DNA from: Gordionus sp. m RMFG-2023
Lineage: Eukaryota > Nematomorpha > Gordioida > Chordodea > Parachordodidae
Assembly: GCF_954871325.1 (NCBI RefSeq)
Contig: NC_088775.1
Location: 26,017,561 to 26,081,560, forward strand
DNA: 64,000 nt
Direction: 5' to 3'
Position 1 is the stretch's first letter, and every line of letters begins with the position of its first letter. This document shows positions 12,901 through 21,900 of this stretch, piece after piece. A program made the translations under genes and the position numbers. A model generated the notes under the pieces. That model was not told the DNA's origin. It saw nothing but the letters and a program-made list of their open reading frames with translations, and searched no databases.

Positions 12901-15900
12901 ATTAAAATATAATATTTAAAAGTTATGCAGGGAAGGGGGGGGGGGAGTCGTAATTTTTTTAAAATAAAAATATCAAATTTTTAATATGTGATTTAAAAAA
13001 GGTAGCATTAAAAAAATAATACTCAAATGAATTTTATAAAGGCTATGATTTTTTTTGGACAGTAAATTAATCCAAAATGGATAGTATTTTTAAAAATAAA
13101 TTATTTGGGCAGTATTTAAAAAATATTGAGTAGAAGATAAAATATATAAGGTTGAGTTGTAAACTAAATTTTTTAGAATTTATTTGAAAATTGTTTAATA
13201 TTTATACAAATAACTCTTTATTATAGGTTATCGTGTATATTATATGAAAATTAACATGTCAAATATTAAAAAATTACTAAATTGACAAATAAAATATCAA
13301 AAGGAGATCCGTTATGGTATAACAGTTTTACCATGATTACATAAATAATTAAAATACATATTCATTTATGATGGTAGTTTTAACCAGACTAAATTTTTAA
13401 AATTTATTTCTTATTGATTAATTGCCTTAAAGTAATTATTGGATTTGCCTTAAATTATATTTGCATAGACTATTTTCTTAGCAACCATTTTTTTAAATAA
13501 AACTGTTGAGGTAATGATAAACATCAACATGATTTTATTATCGCAAATAGTTCATTTTATTAGGCCTTATGGGTTAATATTATTATTATTTAGTCGTTGG
13601 TTACCGTTAATGGAAAAATGATTTGGAATTTTTTGATATATAGTTTAAAGAAACGTTTATTTAAACGACAATTATATTCAAATGATTTTAAAATTAAAAT
13701 ACTTAAAGTTTAAAAAACCCACCTTAATCGACTGTAAATTTTCTAAGTATTTTCATCATTAATCACCAATTTCATGCTAATGCATTTTTTTTCTTGATGT
13801 TTAAACTCTTCATATGGTGTGTTATTTTTATCTAGCCATTTAGTTTTAAAATATTTAACAGACAGGAAAAACTATCCTTTTTCAATAAATAATTCAGAGG
13901 CTTTATTAAAATAAATTGGCTTTGAGCTAATAATAGATAATTGATTTGTCAGCACAAAGAATAACTTTTTTAACAGCCATTGTATTTTTTATTTCATCCA
14001 GATGTATGCCTGATTTTTGGCGTTTTCATTCTTACCAATACCAGGTTCATAGTAATTAGATAAACATGAACGGTTTCATCACATACTTTCAACGTTATTG
14101 TTCAAAAAAATTAAAACTTCTTAAGTAAAAAAAAACCTGAAAATTTAAATTACCTACCAAATTTTGAAACTTCCTATTTATTTAAATACTGCCCAAATCT
14201 ATAAAAAACTTGAAAGTTGATATTAACTTACCAAAAATTTGAAATACCTACCAAGTGTTTTTTTATACTGCCCATTTCTTATCAATTTTATTGCCCATTT
14301 CTTATTATAAAATCTGCCCGAATAAATTAATCTATTTATTATAAACCAAATAAAAAGCGTAAATAACCAAAATTTTACCCGCATTATACGAATAAGAAAA
14401 AATATATTAATAAAACCAAAAAAATAGAAGAAAAAGAATGATTATATATTTTGGTTCTCCTTCCCCAAATTATATCACGGAGATGAATAAGAATCCAATC
14501 ATGGATCTCTTGATATTGTGCGCATAATGCTAAAGGATTTAAAAAAAAATATATATATCACATCCCTACGATTGAGGAATATCCACCCATATTTTAATAC
14601 TTCCTTATAGGTTTAATTCATCAAGTCCGGCAAAAGATTTAGGGTGAATTAGTGGGTATCCCGTCTTTACAGAGAATCTTTTATAGAGAATGCAAATATA
14701 GAGAAAACAATTGTAGAGAATGTCGTTTATAAAGAATATCGTTTATAGAGAATGATTTTATAGAGAATTTATTTTATAGAGAAACTTTTAAAGAGAAAAC
14801 AATTATAGAGAATGTCGTTTATAGAGAATCTCATTTATAGAGAATGATTTTGTAGAGAATATCGTTTATAGAGAATGATTTTATAGAAAAACTTTTAAAG
14901 AGAAAACAATTATAGAGAATGTCGTTTATAGAGAATCTCATTTATAGAGAATGATTTTGTAGAGAATTTCGTTTATAGAGAATTTATTTTATAGAGAAAC
15001 TTTTAAAGAGAAAACAATTATATAGAATGTCGTTTATAGAGAATGATTTTATAGAGAATATTTTACAGAGAAGGGTTTTACAGAGAATTATTTTATAGAG
15101 AAAATTTTACAAAGAATTGTTTTAGAGAGAATTATTTTATAGAGAAGGATTTTATAGAGAATAATTTTATAGAATTTTATAGAAAATGAATAAGTATTAT
15201 TTTAGAAATAAATTTTCTCAAAAAAAGCCAGATGCCGTCATATAAATTCTCGGAACCCTTGAATAGAAAAAGGGAAAAAATAATCATAAAAAAATTTATT
15301 CACGTTCCTGATTTGTATTGCTTATGAATAATTATGATAATATTTTTGAGTTTCCTTTTGTTATTTTTTTTAAAATACGCTGAACAATTAGAAGTAGTAA
15401 TACTAAAATTATGAAAATGTTTCCTTCTTTATCAGTTTCTATTAGTGCTTTGCTTTAACTAGTAGAGTAGCCATTTAAAAAAAAACTACTAGCAACAAAG
15501 CCAGCCTTACGCCAATTGTTTTAGAAAATTTTGTCAATATTTAGTTGCTTTGTGCATTATTTTAATCTGCTTGGCCCGGCCCCGATTTTTAAAAAATATA
15601 TTATCTATTTTTAATTTGCCTAGATAATAATGGTGTTAAAATATTTGGTTTTAAAATATATGGCCCGGCTTGAGTTTTTTAAAAAAAGCTTTTTTTGACC
15701 GGCCCGTGTATTTAAAAAAATTAAAATACGTCCCGGGTTTAAGGTCGGGCCTGTAGGTCTCTGATTTATAGTGCACTTTTATAATTTCCCTAATAAATCT
15801 GATTTTACCAATTCCGAAGAGAATCTACCATGGGAATTTCATACGATTGCGCCAAAATATTTTTGTATTTAATAATTTTATTTTCTATTTTTTCATTTTA

Positions 15901-18900
15901 AATCATAAATTGAGCGCGTTTTATTAAATTTTATATCAGATTTTGCCGAAAATGCATTATAATATGTGTAGAATATACCCACTCTATAAATTTCAGAAGA
16001 TCTTATATTGAACTTCTGAAGAAATTTTAATTTACATTAATCTGAAATTTATAAGTAGTGTTAGTAGCCTAAAAATCAGCTAAACATAATTTGGCTTAAC
16101 CGAAAAATCGCCTAAAACTAATTAGACAAAATGTAGGGACTGGGAGCTAGGCTAATCGCCCGTCAGCGTTACGCAACACTAAGCCTGGCCTTTATTAAAA
16201 TTATTTTAAATATTTATTATGTAACGATATATGACGGGCGATTAACCGACTCCTTAGCCGATGCCTAATTTTTGAATAATTAGTTTTCGCTATTTTTATG
16301 CTAAGCCTAATTATGCTTAGACGATTTTTTAATCTAAAAACTTGGCTAACCGTTTTGGAATTGCCTAAAATTAACCGATTGCGCAACATTAAGGGTGGGT
16401 ATTCTACACTTATTCAGGTGCATTTCTGTCAAAATCAGATTTTTAAATTTAATAAAACGCACTCAATTAAGGATTTTAAATGCAAATAATAACAAAAAAT
16501 AAAACATTACCCATTAAACTATCGCCTTACCAACATTAAGTTTAGTTAAAAGATCATTAGAGTACTGTCTAATATTCACAGGGTAGGCAGGGAAGACCAG
16601 GGGGTGGTTGGATCAATTTCTGTCAAAATCGTCATAGGTCCGAAAATAATTGTATCTGAATTTACAAAATACAAAATGATAGTTCAAACCCTTACCTAAA
16701 AATTATACATTGACAAAATTTAAAATAATACACTTTTTTCTCTAAATTGATTTTAGTAAAATAAAAATTTCTTATTACAAGCCTAAACTCCTTAGGGGTG
16801 TAGAGAAAGGTGAATCAAAAAGTTTAAAATGTTTTTTATAGGTTTTTTGAACTTGTTAAACATTCCGAAGATCAGACTTTTAATATTTATAAGAAATTTT
16901 TTATTTACATATAGGGATTATATTTATTGATACCAATTTGTTTAAATATGGTTGGTTCACAGACAAGCTTGTCATCATATGATTATAAGAAGTCTTCTGA
17001 TTTCCATCACATTGTAATGTCTTTCTTTAAAAAATATCGAAGCTTGATATTTGCAGCAGATTGCACAATATTTTACTAACTCTTTTACACTTAGAAGTTA
17101 TTTCAGATACCTAATTATCAAAAGATTTTTCATCATATATTATAATACTACCCCCTTCTTCCCCCACTCTCCTCATTTCCTATACCACATCAAAATCAGA
17201 ACAACGGAATTCCAAATACAAACTACCCATTTTAATTTCAATGCCAATCATGAGTTATAACCCCTTCCCCTGTGGTAAAAGGTCCTGTTTAACATTGTTT
17301 GAATGGTTAAGCGTCTTTTTATTATTGGTAGTCGGTCTATAGATCTGGTTATAAGCAAGTATAATTATCATTAATATTTAAATTTCTTCGTATCATTAGG
17401 GCTAATTATTTATTCAAACTTTTCTGTTGGGAGGAGGGGTGGATGTTTCTTAATAAAAAAATTTTCATGATTAAAGCAATATTTTTATTTTCCAGCATAG
17501 CATAAGGATTTTCATTATCTAAGCTTCCTGAGACAGTTATATATAAAGGCATAGAAAATGTAAAAAAGAGATATTTTCCACCTTTCGATTTTTTAGGGTT
17601 GTATCTACTCCTTGAAGTACAACTCACAAAGTAAATATTTCATTCCATTAAATTTTCTCATCTTCAGCGATGATAGTAACGTCCAATCACTATTATCGCC
17701 ACTCTAATAAAATTTATGACATTCATCAGATTAATAAAATATAGCAACTGAATTGAAATGGGAATGTACTATAATTTGTGTTAAAAATAGCTAAGTTATT
17801 TTTAATAGAGGCATGTTCAATTCATTCAATTTTAGCTCTACTTATATTTATTATACTTCTATATCTATTTTTGTATAATTTTGTCTTTGATCACATAATT
17901 GGAAAAAAGACTCGTCAGGAAGCAAGAATTTAGCAAGAATCAATTAAGGAAATCAATAATCTATTTTTTTCCCAATTCCTAAGTCACAATAGTGGCAATT
18001 TCATCATCAGAGATTACACGTAGTAATTCAATTCGACAATCTACCTATGATGCTGAATATTGTTTCATGTCTTGTTGTGATAAGCTTTGACCTTGTCTTT
18101 TTGATTAAACAATAAGATAACTTTATATAAATTTATTATCAAAAAATGTTTATCAAGTCCATACTAAATCCCTCACTAATCAAAGCATGCTTTGTCAAAG
18201 AATAATATAAATCCGAGGTCTAATTATCATTTTGGCTCAATGTTTTAAATAAAACTTTTTTTCTTAGTGCCTTGCAAATTTTATTTATTTCGGCCAAAGC
18301 TCCATCCAAAATCTTTATTTTTAGGAGCCTAGCCATAATTTTAAATTTTAGGCCTGAGCTTGTCCTGTCCCAAATTTAATTGAAAAATATACCTAAACGC
18401 ATATTAAACAATCAATTAATATAAAAATTTAATTCCTTTACCCTAATCTTTAGAGAAATCTATTTTATTGCTTAGAATCTTTTTTATATTTTTTGAGTCA
18501 AAAAAATCAAAAGCCTTAACCCTATTTTAAAAAAAAATATTTTTAGACCCAAGCCCAACTTTAACTTAATTTCCAGGTTCAACTAAGTCTGTCTAAAGGC
18601 CGATAAATATAAAATTGTAGTTTCATCAAACTCCATTTTAGATATAGCAACTGATGTAATTCATTTGAGATAATGCATTCGCGATAATACATTTGCGATA
18701 ATGCATTCGCTATAATATTTTTGCTGTATTATACTCGCTATAATGCATGATAATGCGTTCGCTATAATGCATTTGCGGTAATGCATTCGCTATAATATTT
18801 TATATAGAAACCTTCAATTTACGGTTTTGGTTTTTTAGGAAGGACAAAATTATGGTGCTTATAAATCAAAAATATTGGTTTCTCTATAAATATGTGGAAC

Positions 18901-21900
18901 CCCAAAAGCGTATCATTTGAGATTAATGAATTCTTAGTTATCTATATTAAAAAGTATGAATAAAATTTGTATAATAAAATAGAAAGAAAATTATATTTAG
19001 AAACGTGTTCCGAAACGCAGAACGAACGGGAATGTGACATATTTTTTACCCAAACAACTGGTTAAAACCTTTTCTTAATTAAAATTAAAATCAAGATTCT
19101 CGTCCGTCATATTATATCCATAAGGATAAAGTTAAGAACCCTTCTATAGGCTAATTTAGGTAGCTGACATATAAATGCAATATATAAAAATTTTAAAAAT
19201 GGTTGGTTCAGTTTAGATTCTCTTTAATAACAGTTAATACATATTTAACAAATCGTTTCAGGCTTGGTTTAGCTGAGTTAATAATCAAGCTAAACCTTGA
19301 TATGAACTAAAAAGATTTTACAAAAAAACCATTGTTGAAACAAATAAAGTCATCGAAAAAATACAACAAATAAACTGAATTGTATTATTAAAATGTTAAT
19401 TTTGATATATTTTTCAAATCCCGCATAAATTTTTTGAACTCTACAATTGTCCCATATATAATATTTCTCTATAAAATCAAGATCTAGAAAATAATTTTCC
19501 ATAAAATAATTCTCTACAATGTAATTCTCTACAAAATGATTTTCTACAATGTAATTCTCTACAAAATAATTCTCTATAAAAGTAATTCTCTTTAAAATCA
19601 TTCTCTATAAACAACATTCTCTATAAAATCATTCTCTTTGAAGTCATTCTCTATTAAGGACCTTCTCTATAAAATAATTCTCTTTAAAATCATTCTCTAT
19701 AATAGACATTCTCTATAAAACCATTCTCTATAAACGGCATTCTCTATAAAATCATTCTCTTTGAAGTCATTCTCTATAAAGCACATTCTCTATAAAATAA
19801 TTCTCTTTAAAATCATTCTCTATAAATTACATTCTCTATAAAACAATTCTCTATAAATGCATTCTCTATAATTGTTTTCTCTATAAATGTTTCTCTATAA
19901 AATACATTCTCTATAATGGTTTCTCTATAAAGACGTGGAACCATATTAGTGAGAGAGATTGAGTACATTGTAAATTTTATAGTCACCTGCTTTGGTAATT
20001 ATCTATACTCTACTCCTGCAGTATCTATTTCCTCCGGCTCCTCGCTTGAACTGAAGACTTTTAAAATAAAAGGTATACTTAGCCTTTAGAACCTCCATTG
20101 TAAATAATACTAAACGTTTTCAGTTACTAACTAAAGATACCACAGACGATTTACTTAATACTCTCTATGTTTTTTGTCGCAATGTATCTTTTTGACAAAT
20201 TTTATTTTATTCCAGAAAATCTGGATGAAAATGTTTTAACGAAATTTCTAAAGCTATATACTTTCAATGATTGAACTTACAACTCAATCTCTACTGGCTA
20301 AACCTACATTCACAGTTAACGCAAATTCGCTGGAAATCGCGTTAACTGCGAATGAGGGGTAAGACAGAGATATCAACAAAATGGAGAAACCTTGTCGAAA
20401 TTTGTTGAAGCCTTAGAAGTTTGCAACTACGCCACTTGGGAAGAAAATTTCCTTATTCCGAGTGATCTGCGCATAGTGTATAGAAATTTATTCAAATCAC
20501 ATTTTTAAGGTCTAACACACTAAAATGGAGAAAAATGTGCTCATAAGTAATTTTCTGTATTCAATCCATATTTAATTTAAAATATTAATTATACAACCCC
20601 AAGGAAAAATTGAAAGTATTATGAGAATTCGTCAGTTTGATTAAAAATCTTCAGAGATCTTGAAAATGCAGGAAAAATTGTTTTTTTAGTAAATTTTTTG
20701 TTATCTTTATGCATAAAAATCCGGTTAGGGTCTGCTAGTTCTTATTTTAATTATAAATACATATATCGGATATAACAATTTTTGACTAGTTTACATTTGC
20801 ATTTTGATGATAAATAGGGATTTTTAACTATATTAACACTTCATTGCACCCAGGCCTTGCCCCAGATTTAGTATTATAGAGGGAAATTTCAGAAAATATC
20901 AGTAATTTTCATAAATAAAAATACACAAGTAGAACGATACCAAAAATCCTACATGATGTAATCTTAATTTTTTTTGATCTTTTCTTTTTTTATGAATAAT
21001 TTTATTTAAAAACGGTTTCATTTTAGAAATAAAATACAATATAAACGATATCAAAATTAAATATATTTAAAAAAAAAGAAATAAGAATATATAAAAAAAA
21101 TATGTAAACATTAAAAAAGAACTTTAAAAAATTGCCCCCATCACCATAGAAAGGTTTTTTTTCAAACTCTCCGATTAAAAATTTTAATTAAAATTGTTTT
21201 CGCTGGCGGGGAAAAAATGAATTAGCGGCAACTCTAATCGAACCTTTTGATATATATATATATATTTATGTTGGGCTGGAATTCCAGGGAATAAAAAAAA
21301 TTATAGATTCTAACATTTGTTCTTTTTAACAATTTTTTGAATTGATCTATTTTTAGGTTAGAGTTTGACGCTTATCGCACGGAGATCGAGAATTTAACGA
21401 AACTCTTAAAGACTAAACCGGTTTCGGAGGCGAAGATAGCCGAAAGCACAAGGCAGTTTAATATTTCCAAGGACAAATTCGACAAGATCCGCAACGATTT
21501 GTCCATCAAACTGAAATTTCTGGACGAAAATCGGGTGAGTTGATTGATAACTCAACAATGTAAATTAATGTTTCCGGATTTTTTGTAAATTTCTAATAGA
21601 TCTTTTAGTTGTTGTTTTAATAGTATAATAGGTTGGACTTCGCTAATTCACCCGATCTAATTGGATGGGGGAAAAATTTGAGGATCAGCATAGTTTTTAT
21701 TAATAAACTCTTCAGTAATGTGAGGTTTTTGAGACCAGCGATCCTAAAAACTTTGCATGTATAAGTAAATTTAGCCCATGAATAGGTTTTGAGGGGTCTA
21801 GCTGATCCTAGAGATTTTAAAATTGTAAAAAACCCGGTATAATTTACTTGGTTTTTTCCGGTAACCTTTTGAATATTCCATTAGTTATGAAAAGTTTACC

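Larger units (their letters stand above)
14655..19942. mobile_element. Candidate ~5.3-kb element with inverted tandem-array arms
   Basis: A left array of TATAGAGAAT-type units (about 14668-15190) faces a right array of the complement, ATTCTCTATA (about 19440-19935), across about 4.2 kb. Outer edges are imperfect inverted repeats: GGTATCCCGTCTTTACAGAG on the left; TATAGAGAAACC preceded by GGTTCCACGTCTT when the right side is reverse-complemented. ATTAGTG lies just outside the left end (14648-14654) and two bases outside the right end (19945-19951), a possible target duplication. No transposase was recognised between the arms. It could be one large non-autonomous transposon or two separate arrays. 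Confidence 0.5.
2551..21356 (+). other. Arfaptin intron 2 (18.8 kb)
   Basis: A very long phase-2 intron between the conserved KQYESI and LEFDAYRT segments. It is filled by hAT derivatives (2918, 5187, 6578), GC-tipped short repeats, the hAT/reverse-transcriptase composite at 9277, duplicated repeats at 11371-11985, a foldback at 15870 and the inverted arrays at 14.66 and 19.44 kb. No host exon was recognised inside it. Confidence 0.85.

Noticed and set aside
14668-15190. Regularly spaced repeats resembling a CRISPR array
   Set aside because: Units are 12-16 bp, imperfect, with irregular A+T-rich linkers rather than constant repeats with unique spacers, and the context is an animal intron.
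16201-16489. Two overlapping opposite-strand frames as small genes
   Set aside because: They arise from the foldback symmetry; neither has a recognisable domain.
19350-19601. Minus-strand frame with repeated [11 protein letters not shown]
   Set aside because: It is the translation of the ATTCTCTATA tandem array; no conserved domain and no start context.
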